A stretch of 64,000 nt of DNA from Streptomyces hygroscopicus (GCA_002021875.1 CP018627.1:4960001-5024000), one strand, 5' to 3'; shown: positions 25,280 to 34,494, counted from the stretch's first letter. A program made the numbers and translations. The notes: generated from the sequence alone by a model not told the origin.

Positions 25280-25873
25280 CTAGCGGCGCGTGAGGTGGGT
25301 GAGGGTGACGCCGCCGGGGAAGGCCGTGCGCTCGGCGACGTCGAAGACGGTGGGGTCGAAGGCGCCGTCGAAGGCCGGGACCCCGGCACCGGCGACGACC
25401 GGGTAGTTCTTGATCACCAGCTCGTCGACCTCGGGCAGCAGGGCACCCGCCAGTTTGCCACCGCCGCAGAGCCATACGTTCAGCCCGGTGCCCTCCTCCC
25501 GCTTGAGCTCGCGTACGAGGGCGAGCGGATCGCCCGGGACGACGGTGACGGCCGGGTCGATGTCGGGCTTGAGGGTGCTGGACACCACGTACTGACGCAG
25601 ATGCGCGTACGGGCTGGTGATCCCCGCGTCGAGGGCGGGGCGGTAGGCGCCGAGGCCCATGACGACGGTGTCGAAGTGCCGGTTGGGCGTGTCGGTCAGG
25701 CCGGCCGCGGCGCGGTGGGCGGTCGGGACCGTGTCGGGAAACAGCGTGTTGGTCCAGGCCGAGTAGGCGGCGGACTGCCGTTCGTCGCCGGCGAAGTAGA
25801 AGTCGTACTCACCGCCGGGACCGGCGATGCGACCATCGAGCGTGACGGCGACGTAGTACACGAGCTTTCGCAT
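25280..25873 (-). CDS. Dihydrofolate reductase-family oxidoreductase
   Basis: 197 residues from the ATG at 25873 (GGAG nine bases upstream); an ATG at 25888 is possible but lies inside the operator. RKLVYYVAVTLDGRIAGPGG is the typical opening of RibD C-terminal/DHFR-like proteins, and DTVVMGLGAYRP and LNVWLCGGGKLAGALLPEVD mark the NADPH-binding fold. These proteins reduce small pterin-like or unrelated substrates and are often paired with a TetR or HTH gene. It is divergent from a TetR gene with shared operators. Confidence 0.88.
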   Translation of the reverse strand: MRKLVYYVAVTLDGRIAGPGGEYDFYFAGDERQSAAYSAWTNTLFPDTVPTAHRAAAGLTDTPNRHFDTVVMGLGAYRPALDAGITSPYAHLRQYVVSSTLKPDIDPAVTVVPGDPLALVRELKREEGTGLNVWLCGGGKLAGALLPEVDELVIKNYPVVAGAGVPAFDGAFDPTVFDVAERTAFPGGVTLTHLTRR

Positions 25874-25887
25874 TGTTGGCAGCTCCA

Positions 25888-25931
25888 TCTGTAGTACTCT
25901 GACTGAAGTGGTTTGAACGTAGTACTACAGA
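25888..25931. promoter_or_regulatory. TetR operator pair between divergent genes
   Basis: TCTGTAGTACT (25888-25898) and AGTACTACAGA (25921-25931) form a perfect 11-bp inverted repeat. Each half is itself palindromic or nearly so around AGTACT; GTAGTACTAC at 25919-25928 is perfect. Two TetR dimers could bind and shut both promoters. Confidence 0.75.
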
Positions 25932-25944
25932 CGGAGTGGTGTCA

Positions 25945-26523
25945 ATGGTGAGACGGAACGACGAGCGGCGCGCCGCACTCGTCGACGCTGCGATCGAGGT
26001 GTTGGCCAGGGAAGGCGCACGCGGCCTGACCTTCCGGGCGGTGGACACCGAGGCCGCCGTCCCCGCCGGTACGGCGTCCAACTACTTCGCCAACCGCGAC
26101 GATCTGCTCACCCAGGCCGGCGCCCGCGTCTATGAGCGGCTCCAGCCCGACGAGGCCACGATCGCCCGCCAGCGGGCGGCAGGCCGCGACCGGGAGACCT
26201 ACGTGGAGCTGATGCGTGAACTCGTCGGCCGCGTCGCCTCGTTCCGCACCGGCTATCTGGCCCTGCTGGAGCTCCGCCTCGAGGCCACCCGGCGCCCCGC
26301 GCTCCGTAAGGTCCTCACCGAGCGGGTGCGGGCCGACGTCGATGCCAACGTCGCCTACCACGAGGCGTCGGGGCTCCCCGGCGACGCCATGGCCGTCAAG
26401 CTGCTGATAATGGCTCTGAACTGGCTGATCGTCGAGCAGCTCACCTTGCCGGACGTCTTCACGGAGGCGGAGCGTGACCGGCTGGTGGCGGCCGCGGTGG
26501 AGCGCATCGTGGCGGCGGAATAG
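25945..26523 (+). CDS. TetR-family transcriptional regulator
   Basis: 192 residues. The N-terminal helix-turn-helix is RRAALVDAAIEVLAREGARG to VPAGTASNYFANRDDLLTQA (about 6-55), and the ligand-binding domain follows. The ATG at 25945 has GGAG upstream; a GTG three codons earlier is in frame. It should autoregulate and control the divergent reductase gene through the GTAGTACTAC sites. Confidence 0.93.
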   Translation: MVRRNDERRAALVDAAIEVLAREGARGLTFRAVDTEAAVPAGTASNYFANRDDLLTQAGARVYERLQPDEATIARQRAAGRDRETYVELMRELVGRVASFRTGYLALLELRLEATRRPALRKVLTERVRADVDANVAYHEASGLPGDAMAVKLLIMALNWLIVEQLTLPDVFTEAERDRLVAAAVERIVAAE

Positions 26524-26531
26524 GCGTGGCG

Positions 26532-26554
26532 GCGGCGGACCAAGCGGCCGCCGC
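26532..26554. terminator. Hairpin between convergent TetR and uppS genes
   Basis: GCGGCGG (26532-26538) pairs with CCGCCGC (26548-26554) around a 9-base loop in the 48-bp gap. Confidence 0.4.
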
Positions 26555-26571
26555 TCACGCCGCCTGCGCGC

Positions 26572-27417
26572 TTACTCGGACGGGGAGTCGTCCTTCTTCA
26601 ACTGGTCCTCGTTCGGGATCGCCCCGCCGAAGCGGCGGTCCCGCGAGGCGTACTCCAGGCACGCCCGCCACAGGTCGCGGCGGTCGAAGTCCGGCCACAG
26701 CACGTCCTGGTACACCATCTCGGCGTACGCGCTCTGCCAGATCAGGTAGTTGGACGTCCGCTGCTCGCCCGAGGGGCGCAGGAAGAGATCCACATCCGGC
26801 ATGTCCGGGTAGTAGAGGTACTTCGCGAACGTCTTCTCGTTCACCTTCGACGGATCGAGCCGCCCCGACCGGACGTCCTCCGCCAGCGCCTTCGCCGCGT
26901 CCGCGATCTCCGCCCGGCCGCCGTAGTTCATGCAGAAGTACATCGTCATGGCGTCGTTGTCCTTGGTCTGCTCCTGGGCGACCTGGAGTTCCTGCGCCAC
27001 CGACTTCCACAGCTTGGGCATCCGGCCCGCCCAGCGGATCCGTACGCCCATCGCGTCCATCTCGTCGCGGCGGCGGCGGATGACATCGCGGTTGAAGTTC
27101 ATCAGGAAACGCACCTCATCGGGCGAGCGCTTCCAGTTCTCGGTCGAGAAGGCGTAGAGGGAGAGGTTCTTCACGCCCATCTCGAGGCAGCCCTTGAGCA
27201 CGTCCAGCACGACGCCCTCGCCGACCTTGTGCCCCTCGGTGCGCGGCAGCCCGCGCTCCTTGGCCCAGCGGCCGTTCCCGTCCATCACGCACGCCACGTG
27301 CTGCGGCACCAGCTCACCGGGGATCTTCGGCGGCCGGGCGCCGGACGGGTGCGGCTCCGGGATCCGGTACTCGCGCCGCTGTCGGCCCAGAAACCCGCGT
27401 CCTGCCATGCCTGCCAC
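26572..27417 (-). CDS. uppS: Isoprenyl transferase (cis-prenyl/undecaprenyl diphosphate synthase family)
   Basis: 281 residues. The catalytic start motif is [20 protein letters not shown]. The family hallmarks [18 protein letters not shown] and [18 protein letters not shown] are intact. It condenses isopentenyl diphosphate to make the lipid carrier for cell-wall synthesis, or a shorter Z-prenyl product. The start is either the GTG at 27417 (GGGAGA just upstream) or the ATG three codons later. It follows recO by 41 bp on the same strand. Confidence 0.95.
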   Translation of the reverse strand: MAGMAGRGFLGRQRREYRIPEPHPSGARPPKIPGELVPQHVACVMDGNGRWAKERGLPRTEGHKVGEGVVLDVLKGCLEMGVKNLSLYAFSTENWKRSPDEVRFLMNFNRDVIRRRRDEMDAMGVRIRWAGRMPKLWKSVAQELQVAQEQTKDNDAMTMYFCMNYGGRAEIADAAKALAEDVRSGRLDPSKVNEKTFAKYLYYPDMPDVDLFLRPSGEQRTSNYLIWQSAYAEMVYQDVLWPDFDRRDLWRACLEYASRDRRFGGAIPNEDQLKKDDSPSE

Positions 27418-27458
27418 GTCTCCCTCAGCTCTTGCTCTCTGTGCTACTGCCTGTGCCG

Positions 27459-28208
27459 CTACTTCTCTACGTACCGCAGCGACCGAAGTCCCCGCTCCAG
27501 GTGCCAGGACAAATACGCCGCCACGAGCCCGCTGCCCTCCCGGGCATGCCGCAGCTCACACGCGTCCGCCGTCGCCCAGTCCCCCGTCAGCAGCGCGCCC
27601 AGCAGCGTCAGCGACTCCGCCGAGGGTACGACGCTTCCGGGCACCCGGCACTCTCCGCAGATGACCCCGCCCGCGCCGACCGAGAAGAACCGGTTCGGAC
27701 CGGGCATCCCGCACTTGGCGCAGTCGTCGAAACTCGGTGCGTAACCGTTGACCGCGAGCGAGCGCAGCAGGAACGCGTCCAGGACGAGATGCGGCTCGTG
27801 CTCCCCGGCGGCCAGGGTGCGCAGGGCGCCGACGAGCAGCAGATACTGCTGTACGGCGGGCTCGCCCTCATGGTCGGTGAACCGCTCGGCCGTCTCCAGC
27901 ATGGCCGTACCGGCGGTGTAGCGGGCGTAATCGGTGACGATCGTCCCACCGTACGGCGCGATCGTCTCACTCTGCGTACACAGCGGCAGCCCGCGGCCGA
28001 TCAGCTCACCACCGCCGCGCGAGAAGAACTGCACGTCGACGTGGCTGAACGGTTCGAGCCGCGCCCCGAACTTCGACTTCGTCCGCCGCACCCCCCGCGC
28101 GACGGCGCGGACGCGGCCGTTGTTGCGGGTGAGGAGGCTGATGATCCGGTCCGCCTCGCCCAGCTTCTGGGTGCGCAGCACGATGCCGTCGTCGCGGAAC
28201 AGACTCAT
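27459..28208 (-). CDS. recO: DNA repair protein RecO
   Basis: 249 residues from [20 protein letters not shown], the conserved OB-fold start of RecO. A zinc site is formed by CAKCGMPG and CGECRVPG. RecO loads RecA on SSB-coated gaps together with RecF/RecR. A second ATG three codons upstream (28217) is less likely. It is the first gene of a recO-uppS pair. Confidence 0.95.
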   Translation of the reverse strand: MSLFRDDGIVLRTQKLGEADRIISLLTRNNGRVRAVARGVRRTKSKFGARLEPFSHVDVQFFSRGGGELIGRGLPLCTQSETIAPYGGTIVTDYARYTAGTAMLETAERFTDHEGEPAVQQYLLLVGALRTLAAGEHEPHLVLDAFLLRSLAVNGYAPSFDDCAKCGMPGPNRFFSVGAGGVICGECRVPGSVVPSAESLTLLGALLTGDWATADACELRHAREGSGLVAAYLSWHLERGLRSLRYVEK

Positions 28209-28223
28209 GGCGCCCATTGTCCC

Positions 28224-28430
28224 CTAGCGGGACAGATGATCGAACCGCCCGGCCCGGGCGGCCCGGGTGAGCGCCCGGAGGGCGGCGGGGGTGGTGGCGA
28301 TCACGGTCTGCGGCTCGTCGCTCTCGCGGAGGAGTATCGCGGTGGCGTCGGGGACCTGGGCCAGTTCGACGCAGTTGTTGGCTGCGTCACCTGAGTACGA
28401 GGACTTCCGCCAGTGTTGTATGTCAGACAT
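28224..28430 (-). CDS. DUF397 protein
   Basis: 68 residues; WRKSSYSGDAANNCVELA is the diagnostic DUF397 opening. Start MSDIQHW has GAAGG seven bases upstream. In Streptomyces such proteins act beside an XRE DUF5753 regulator (WhiJ-like) and tune development or antibiotic genes. It lies 10 bp downstream of that regulator here and 15 bp upstream of recO. Confidence 0.93.
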   Translation of the reverse strand: MSDIQHWRKSSYSGDAANNCVELAQVPDATAILLRESDEPQTVIATTPAALRALTRAARAGRFDHLSR

Positions 28431-28440
28431 CTCCATGCCT

Positions 28441-29292
28441 TCAGAGCTGTTGCGCGATGTCGCGAACGAAGTCGCGCGTGTCCTCAGGGCTGAGTGACAG
28501 CCCCTGCGTCCGGTCCAGGACTTCCCGGTAGTTGGCAACGAGCGTTTCCGCGTCCACCAAAGCGACTCCGGTCGCCACGTCGAGCTGAACGGTGTCCAGC
28601 TGCGGCACCGGTCCGGCCGCATAGAGTACGGAAGCCCCCGCGCCAGGAAAACCTCCGGCCGCGAATGGAATCACGCGCACGGTCACGTTGTCGCGCTCGG
28701 ACGCCTCCAGCAGGTACTCCAACTGGCCACGGGCCACCTTGGCGCCGCCGAACCGCATCCGCAACGCGGCCTCATGGACGAGGAAGGTGCACTGCGGCGG
28801 ATTGTCCCTGTCCAGTACGTCCCGACGCTTCAGCCGGTGGGACAGCCTGCGACGGTGCTCGGCCGCGGTGAGATCGGGTACCGCCGTAGCGAACACGGCT
28901 CTGGCATAGTCCTCCGTCTGCAGCAGCCCTGGGATGTGCATCGGCTGCATCGTCCTCAGGTTCACCGCGTGGTGTTCCAGTTCGGCCAGATCGAGCGCGC
29001 CTGCGGGCAGCTTGCCCCGGTACTCCTCCCACCAGCCGCGCACCCGTTCCACGGCCATGGCCGCCAACGCGTCAACGTACGCCTGGTCCGCGCACGAGTA
29101 GATTGCCGCGAGCGTCCTCACTCGCTCCTCGCTCATGCCGAGGCGGCCTGCCTCCATGTTGCTGATCCGAGTGCGATCCGCGCCCAGCTCCTCGCCGGCG
29201 CGGGCCACGGTCATTCCGGCGTGCTCGCGCATCTTGCGCAGTTCCGTACCGAGGCGCCGCTGCCTCGCGGTCGGGCCTGACCTGGGTGACAC
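28441..29292 (-). CDS. XRE-family regulator with DUF5753 (WhiJ-like)
   Basis: 283 residues. Helix-turn-helix (about 12-70): LRKMREHAGMTVARAGEELG and ADRTRISNMEAGRLGMS. The DUF5753 domain includes MHIPGLLQTEDYARAVF and RVIPFAAGGFPG. The GTG at 29292 is preferred for the GGGGAGG site; a GTG two codons earlier is in frame. It is divergent from an ATPase gene and directly precedes DUF397, the standard three-gene module. Confidence 0.92.
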   Translation of the reverse strand: MSPRSGPTARQRRLGTELRKMREHAGMTVARAGEELGADRTRISNMEAGRLGMSEERVRTLAAIYSCADQAYVDALAAMAVERVRGWWEEYRGKLPAGALDLAELEHHAVNLRTMQPMHIPGLLQTEDYARAVFATAVPDLTAAEHRRRLSHRLKRRDVLDRDNPPQCTFLVHEAALRMRFGGAKVARGQLEYLLEASERDNVTVRVIPFAAGGFPGAGASVLYAAGPVPQLDTVQLDVATGVALVDAETLVANYREVLDRTQGLSLSPEDTRDFVRDIAQQL

Positions 29293-29344
29293 CAACACCC
29301 TCCCCTTCAGTCACATCCACTCAGTTAACGGTTACCGGAAGCGT

Positions 29345-29360
29345 AGTGCACACGTGCACT
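29345..29360. promoter_or_regulatory. Perfect palindrome in the XRE/ATPase divergent promoter
   Basis: AGTGCAC-AC-GTGCACT forms a perfect 7-bp inverted repeat with a 2-bp spacer, midway between the divergent starts. It is a likely binding site for the XRE protein. Confidence 0.6.
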
Positions 29361-29427
29361 CAGATGCTCTATGGTCCTGGTAGCGCAGCGCATCGAACCA
29401 ATCACGCACCGCGTTGGGAGCACTACC

Positions 29428-29847
29428 ATGCCTGAAACCGCCGAACCCCCGTACGCCTACCGCCTCAGCGCCCCCAACTCCCCCAAGAGCCCCAGGGTCT
29501 GCCGGGACGCCATCGCCGCCCTCCTCCAGGCCAACGACCTGCACGACCTCGCGGACACGGCGAAGCTCCTGGTCTCCGAGGCCGTGACGAACGTCAACCG
29601 GCACACCAACACCCAACTGATCCACATCGACACCCTCGTCCGCGACCGCATCGCGACGATCGCCGTACGCGACGGCTCCCCGGACCGCCACCCGTACCCC
29701 CGCGACGCGGCGCCCGACGAGGAGGGCGGCCGGGGGCTGTTCCTGATGCAGGAGCTGGCCTACGCGTGGGGCGTCACCTGGGAATACGGGCTCCGCCCCA
29801 CCAGCAAGCACATCTGGTTCGAGCTCCGCGAACCCGTCGCCGAATGA
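29428..29847 (+). CDS. RsbW/AbaA-like ATP-binding protein
   Basis: 139 residues, a GHKL HATPase-like fold with LLVSEAVTNVNRHTNT (N-box) and RDGSPDRHPYPRDAAPDEEG followed by GRGLFLMQELA (G-box). It lacks a kinase dimerisation domain, as in anti-sigma-type ATPases. Partnering with the XRE/DUF397 pair is typical of Streptomyces. The ATG at 29428 follows GGGAG. Confidence 0.9.
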   Translation: MPETAEPPYAYRLSAPNSPKSPRVCRDAIAALLQANDLHDLADTAKLLVSEAVTNVNRHTNTQLIHIDTLVRDRIATIAVRDGSPDRHPYPRDAAPDEEGGRGLFLMQELAYAWGVTWEYGLRPTSKHIWFELREPVAE

Positions 29848-29954
29848 AGGCGAGGAAACGGCGCCTTGAGTGACTTTGCGTATATCTTCTAGTGCGCCTA
29901 GTGACGACCTCTCTAGGGTCCGGGCGACGCCAACGTCGTATCCCTGGAGGATTC

Positions 29955-30932
29955 ATGGCACGTTCCCGCACACGGTTGGCCATGTTGGGCTCGGCCGCAG
30001 TTCTCGTCGCATGCGCCCTCGCGCCCACGCAACTCGCCGGAGCACAACCCGCCGCCGCGGCGGCGGCCTACCAGTGGGCCGCCCTGGGCGACTCCTACAC
30101 CGCCGGAGTCATCCCCGCCGCGGGCGACACCTTCGAAGTGCCCCGCGACGGCTGCGAGCGCACCGACCAGTCCTACCCGCAGGTCATCGACCGCGACCTC
30201 GGCTCGCTCTTCGAGCTGACCAACGTGAGCTGCGGCGCCGCCACGATCGAGAACGTCACCTTCAGGGCACAGGAGCCGATCGGCCGTCACCTGCCGCCCT
30301 TCTCCGAGGACCCGGACTACCCGTTCCCGGCGGTGCCTCCCCAGTCCGCGGCGGTGGACCCCGGCACCGACGTGGTCACCGTCGGCGCGGGCGGCAACAC
30401 CCTCGGCTTCGCCGACATCCTCTTCCAATGTCTGCAACTGGGCGGAGGCAGCGGCGGCGTGGGCACCCCGTGTCGGGACGACCTCGCCGGGGACATCCCC
30501 AGCCGGCTGAACAAAGCGAGCAGGGACTACGACGAGATGCTCACCGTGCTCCACGAGCGCGCCCCGCACGCGAAGATCCTGGCCGTCGGCTACCCCACGG
30601 TCATCCCCAAGGACACCTCCAAGTGCCGGTACAACGACCTGGAACAATTTGCCTCGATTACCCCGGGCGACCTGGACTGGCTGCGCCAGGACGTCATGGA
30701 ACCTCTCAACAAGGTGATCGAGAAGTCGGTCGCCACACACGACGCCGCCCGTTTCGTCGACCTCTACGACTCCTCCCAGAACCACAGTGCCTGCGACACC
30801 GGCAAGTGGGTGGAAGGCATCTTCACCCGCGTCCCTGACCAGCCGGCCCTCGTACACCCCAACGCCAGGGGCCACCGCAACGCCGCCGATCACGTCTCGG
30901 CGGCAATGCTGGATGCCATCGGCGTGGGCTGA
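29955..30932 (+). CDS. Secreted SGNH-family esterase/lipase
   Basis: 325 residues; ATG after TGGAGG. A signal peptide of about 40 residues ends near AGAQPAAAAAA. Catalytic blocks: WAALGDSYTAG (Ser), VSCGAATIENV (Gly), VTVGAGGNTLGF (Asn) and LVHPNARGHRNAADHV (Asp/His motif, here N rather than D before A). Three cysteine pairs are likely, as in Streptomyces secreted SGNH lipases. It probably hydrolyses extracellular esters. Confidence 0.9.
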   Translation: MARSRTRLAMLGSAAVLVACALAPTQLAGAQPAAAAAAYQWAALGDSYTAGVIPAAGDTFEVPRDGCERTDQSYPQVIDRDLGSLFELTNVSCGAATIENVTFRAQEPIGRHLPPFSEDPDYPFPAVPPQSAAVDPGTDVVTVGAGGNTLGFADILFQCLQLGGGSGGVGTPCRDDLAGDIPSRLNKASRDYDEMLTVLHERAPHAKILAVGYPTVIPKDTSKCRYNDLEQFASITPGDLDWLRQDVMEPLNKVIEKSVATHDAARFVDLYDSSQNHSACDTGKWVEGIFTRVPDQPALVHPNARGHRNAADHVSAAMLDAIGVG

Positions 30933-30966
30933 CCCGCATACGGCGACCAGCCCGCCCTCCCATGAC

Positions 30967-31000
30967 GAACCGCCTCCGGCACCACAGCCGGAGGCGGTTC
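30967..31000. terminator. 14-bp perfect bidirectional hairpin
   Basis: GAACCGCCTCCGGC (30967-30980) and GCCGGAGGCGGTTC (30987-31000) pair perfectly around a 6-base loop, between two convergent stop codons. Confidence 0.85.
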
Positions 31001-31018
31001 ACGTTCCGGACCGATGGG

Positions 31019-33997
31019 TTACGTTCCCGCGTCCGAGTTGCCGCGCAGTTTCACGTTCGCCGTGCTCGCGTTCTTGATCGCCGTCTCGATCTGGGCCATC
31101 GACGAGCCGGAGTTGATCCCGGGCACGGTCGCGCTGTTCAGGGCGTAGAGCGTGAAGGTGTACGGATGGGTCGAACCGCCGGGGCAGGGGCCGAAGTACT
31201 GCTGGGCGTTGGCGCCGCTGCCCATGGCCTTCTGTTTGGCGCCGTCCTGGCCTGGGACGTTGAATCCGGATCCCAGCGCCTCGGGCAGGGAGAGCTTGGC
31301 CGCCGGGATGTCCCAGATCGCCCAGTGGAGCTTGTTGCCGCTGTTCGCGACGTCGGCGAAGACGATGGCCCAGCCGCGTGCGCCGGTGGTTCCGGCGCCC
31401 CAGGCCAGCGGCGGTGAGGGGTCCTGGCCCGCGGTTCCGTCGCCGGCGCAGGTGTGGCGTTCCGGGATGGTCGCGTTGTCCTTGAAGGCGCTGCTGCTCA
31501 GCTTGAACTCACCGGCGGTGCCGTCGTCCGAGTAGACGATGTCGATCCGCAGGATGCGGTCGTTGCCGTCGGTGCCGTCCTTGTCGGTGGAGGTGGTGAG
31601 CCAGATGTCGCCGTCGTGGTCGACCTCGACCGTGCGCAGCCGGTCGTAGGTCCCCTGGAAGTACGTCTTCTGCTCGACGAGGTTGGCGGAGGAGTCGATG
31701 CGCATCCGGTAGACGCGCTTCCCCACGGTGGTGGCGACGAAGACATGGTCATTGATGATCGTCAGCCCGCTGGGTGAGGCCGAGGAGGTCGACCAGGTCT
31801 TCTTCGGCGCGATGTAGTCGGAGTCCGAGCAGTCGCCGCTGGTGCCCTCGCAGTTGGGCCAGCCGTAGTTGCCGCCCTTCTGGATGAGGTTGACCTCGTC
31901 CATGACGCTGTTGCCGAACTCGGACTCCCACAGGCGGCCCTTTGAGTCGAAGTCCAGGCCCTGCGGGTTGCGGTGGCCCAGCGACCAGACGGCGTTGCCG
32001 AAGGGGTTGTCGGACGGGATCGAGCCGTCGGGGTTGATCCTGAGGATCTTGCCGTTGAGCGAGTTCCGGTCCTGCGCCCGCGACTCGGTCTGGGCGTCGC
32101 CCATGGAGGCGTACAGCTTGCCGTCGGGGCCGAAGCGCAGCCGTCCGCCGTTGTGGAAGCGGCTCTTCTCCATGCCCTGGAGCAGCACCTTGTAGCCGCT
32201 GAGGGTGTTGTTCTCCAGCGTCATCCGGGCGATGCGGTTGCCCTCACTGGAGGTGTGCACGAAGTAGAGGTAGTGGTCGGTGGCGAAGGTCGGGGAGATC
32301 TCGAGGCCCAGCAGACCGCCTTCGCCGCCGGTGGTCTGGGAGTTGGGCACCTTGCCGACCAGGGTCTTCGTGCCGGACTTGGTCAGCTTGTAGACGTTGA
32401 AGGTGTTGCGCTCGGTGAAGATGCCGGTGCCGTCGGGCAGGAAGCCCAGGCCCCAGGCCACGTCCACGCCGCTCGCGATGGTGCTGACCGTGCCGGGGTC
32501 GGGGGTGCCGCCCGGCTGGCTTCCGGAGGTGGTCACCGTGATCTCGGGCGTGAAGGGGGACTTGTTGCCCTTGAGGTCGTACGCCCTGACCTTGAAGGCG
32601 TACGCGGTGTTCGGAGTCAGGCCCGCGACGCTGGTGGAGGTGGTCTCCGAGGTGCCGGACAGCACGCCGTCGCGGTAGATCTCGTAGCCCGTGACCTTGA
32701 CGTTGTCGCTCGACGCGGACCAGCCCAGATCGACGGTGGTGGCCGTCTTCGAGGGGGAGGTCAGGTTGGCCGGGGCGGTCGGCGGCTCGGTGTCGGGCGG
32801 TGCGGGCAGGGTCGCGATGGTGACGGCGTTGGATGCCTCGGAGGCGTTCCCGGCCGCGTCCCGCGCGAAGACGGTCCAGTCGTACGAGGTCTCGGGGTCG
32901 AGGTTCTCGACGGTCGCCGCGAGGACGTCCGCGCCGACCTTCTTCATCAACTGGCCGTGCTGATAGATGTCGTAGCCGGTGACGCCGACATTGTCGGTGG
33001 ACGCGTCCCAGGCCAGCGAGACGGTGGTGGCCGTCGGCTCCTTGTCCTTGCGCAGATTCGCGGGGGCGGTCGGCCGCTCGGTGTCGGCGGGGCCGGTCGG
33101 GGTGACGGTCAGCTTGTCGAGGTTGGGGCCGTCGGCGCCGGAGGTGGTCGCGCGGACCGTGTTGCCGCCGGCCTTGAGCGTGGCGTTCACGCTGACCGTC
33201 TTCCAGGTGGTCCAGGCGCCGGTCGCCGGGAAGGAGAGGTCGTCGGCGACGGTGCCGCCGTTGACGGTGATGTCGAGCGGGCGGTCGGCGGAGGCGCTGG
33301 CGTAGCGGAAGTCGAGCCGGGCGGGGCCGGCTTGTGCCGCGTCGACGGTGAATTCGACGTAGGCGCCCGTGACGACGTCGAAGTTGACGAATCCGGTGCC
33401 GGAGTGGCCGTCGTGGTTGGACTCGACGGCGCCCTGGGAGATCTTGGCGGATTCGGCCTCGTAGTCGGTTCCGGCCGGTCCGTCGGCGGCGGTGACGTCG
33501 ATGTAGTCGAGGTTGGGGCCGCCCTCGGCCGCCGCCGAGGTGGTGCGGATGGTGTTGGCGCCTGCCTTGAGGGTGACCGTGGTGGTCACGGACTCCCAGT
33601 TGGTCCAGGTGCCGGTGGACGGGAACGCCAGGTTGTCCACCGCCTGGTCGCCGTTGACGGCGATGTCCAGCGGGCGGTCGGCGGCTGTGCCGTTGGCGTA
33701 GCCGAGGGTCAGGGTGGCGCTGCCCGCGGCCGGGGCGTTCACCGTGAACTCGACGTAGGTCCCGGCCGCGTTGTCGAAGTTGACGAATCCGGAGCCGGAG
33801 TAGCCGGCGTGGTTGGACTCGGCCGCGCCCTCAGAGATGACGGCGGACTCGGCCTCGTACCGCACGGATGCGGCGGCGGCCTTCGCGTTGGAGGGCTGGG
33901 CCGCGCTGATGTTCGGCAGCGTGATGGTCAAGGCCGCGGTGGCCGCGGCCAGGAAGGCACCGACCGCTCGGCGCGGTCTGCGGGGGATGGACGCCAC
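31019..33997 (-). CDS. Secreted multidomain sugar dehydrogenase-like protein (CBM-CBM-FnIII-FnIII-GSDH-PEBP)
   Basis: 992 residues. A signal peptide (1-37) is followed by two carbohydrate-binding modules of the CBM6/35 kind (about 43-170 and 177-297; each starts VRYEAESAVIS or TDYEAESAKIS and has NHAGYSGSGFVNF-type loops). Next are two fibronectin III domains (about 305-395 and 400-490; APANLRKDKE and APANLTSPSK). A glucose/sorbosone dehydrogenase-like beta-propeller follows (about 505-830; WGLGFLPDGTGIFTERNT, RFHNGGRLRFGPDGKLYAS, GHRNPQGLDFDSKG). The last 155 residues are a PEBP/YbhB domain (DPSPPLAWGAG, LHWAIWDIPA, YFGPCPGG...HPYTFTLYAL). GTG start with GGAGGA. It probably oxidises glycans outside the cell; the PEBP fusion is unexplained. 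Confidence 0.9.
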   Translation of the reverse strand: MASIPRRPRRAVGAFLAAATAALTITLPNISAAQPSNAKAAAASVRYEAESAVISEGAAESNHAGYSGSGFVNFDNAAGTYVEFTVNAPAAGSATLTLGYANGTAADRPLDIAVNGDQAVDNLAFPSTGTWTNWESVTTTVTLKAGANTIRTTSAAAEGGPNLDYIDVTAADGPAGTDYEAESAKISQGAVESNHDGHSGTGFVNFDVVTGAYVEFTVDAAQAGPARLDFRYASASADRPLDITVNGGTVADDLSFPATGAWTTWKTVSVNATLKAGGNTVRATTSGADGPNLDKLTVTPTGPADTERPTAPANLRKDKEPTATTVSLAWDASTDNVGVTGYDIYQHGQLMKKVGADVLAATVENLDPETSYDWTVFARDAAGNASEASNAVTIATLPAPPDTEPPTAPANLTSPSKTATTVDLGWSASSDNVKVTGYEIYRDGVLSGTSETTSTSVAGLTPNTAYAFKVRAYDLKGNKSPFTPEITVTTSGSQPGGTPDPGTVSTIASGVDVAWGLGFLPDGTGIFTERNTFNVYKLTKSGTKTLVGKVPNSQTTGGEGGLLGLEISPTFATDHYLYFVHTSSEGNRIARMTLENNTLSGYKVLLQGMEKSRFHNGGRLRFGPDGKLYASMGDAQTESRAQDRNSLNGKILRINPDGSIPSDNPFGNAVWSLGHRNPQGLDFDSKGRLWESEFGNSVMDEVNLIQKGGNYGWPNCEGTSGDCSDSDYIAPKKTWSTSSASPSGLTIINDHVFVATTVGKRVYRMRIDSSANLVEQKTYFQGTYDRLRTVEVDHDGDIWLTTSTDKDGTDGNDRILRIDIVYSDDGTAGEFKLSSSAFKDNATIPERHTCAGDGTAGQDPSPPLAWGAGTTGARGWAIVFADVANSGNKLHWAIWDIPAAKLSLPEALGSGFNVPGQDGAKQKAMGSGANAQQYFGPCPGGSTHPYTFTLYALNSATVPGINSGSSMAQIETAIKNASTANVKLRGNSDAGT

Positions 33998-34015
33998 AGG
34001 GTTTCCTCCGGACAG

Positions 34016-34040
34016 ACTGATAGGAAAGGTTCCTATCAGT
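34016..34040. promoter_or_regulatory. Perfect 11-bp inverted repeat ahead of the dehydrogenase gene
   Basis: ACTGATAGGAA and TTCCTATCAGT flank a 3-base spacer, 19 bp before the GTG start. Position and symmetry suggest a carbohydrate-responsive repressor site; the regulator is not in this window. Confidence 0.7.
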
Positions 34041-34290
34041 GACGCGTAGCGACGCGTTCACGTCAAGAGGCGTGCATGGTACGGAATTTGGTGTGCACGG
34101 CATGGATGTACGGGCGGGCGGTCCGAAGTGATCCGCGATGTCACAACTGTGTGCTGGGCGCGATCTGGGGCGGTCACAACCCGGCGGTGGGGCGGCAGTT
34201 GGCGCCCGGTCCGCGTTCTCCATTGCGCACACTGGTTCTACAGAGCGGGTCAGCACGGGCACAACGGATGACGAGTGGGAGGAACGCGCC

Positions 34291-34494
34291 ATGGCGGACG
34301 GTTGCCGGGACTGTGAGACGTGTACGAGGTCGTGGCTGGGGCGGCTGTTCCAGAACGCGGCGGTGGGGCTGATGCATGTGGTGACGATCGGCATCAGCTA
34401 TCTGATCAAGAAGGGGTTCAGGCGGCACTGCCCGCAGTGCAAGCACCTGCTGTCACGGCACTCGCGCCGGGATGACGGTTCGTTCCGGGACTGA
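34291..34494 (+). CDS. Small protein with two CxxC pairs
   Basis: 67 residues with GGGAGGA before the ATG. CRDCETC near the N-terminus and CPQC near the C-terminus bracket a hydrophobic segment (FQNAAVGLMHVVTIGISYLI). It could be a membrane-associated zinc-ribbon-like protein. The 34041-34290 stretch before it shows no other gene. Function is unknown. Confidence 0.65.
   Translation: MADGCRDCETCTRSWLGRLFQNAAVGLMHVVTIGISYLIKKGFRRHCPQCKHLLSRHSRRDDGSFRD

Noticed and set aside
31973..34042. 689-codon open frame opposite the multidomain dehydrogenase
   Set aside because: Antisense shadow; the opposite strand has recognisable domains and the proper codon bias.
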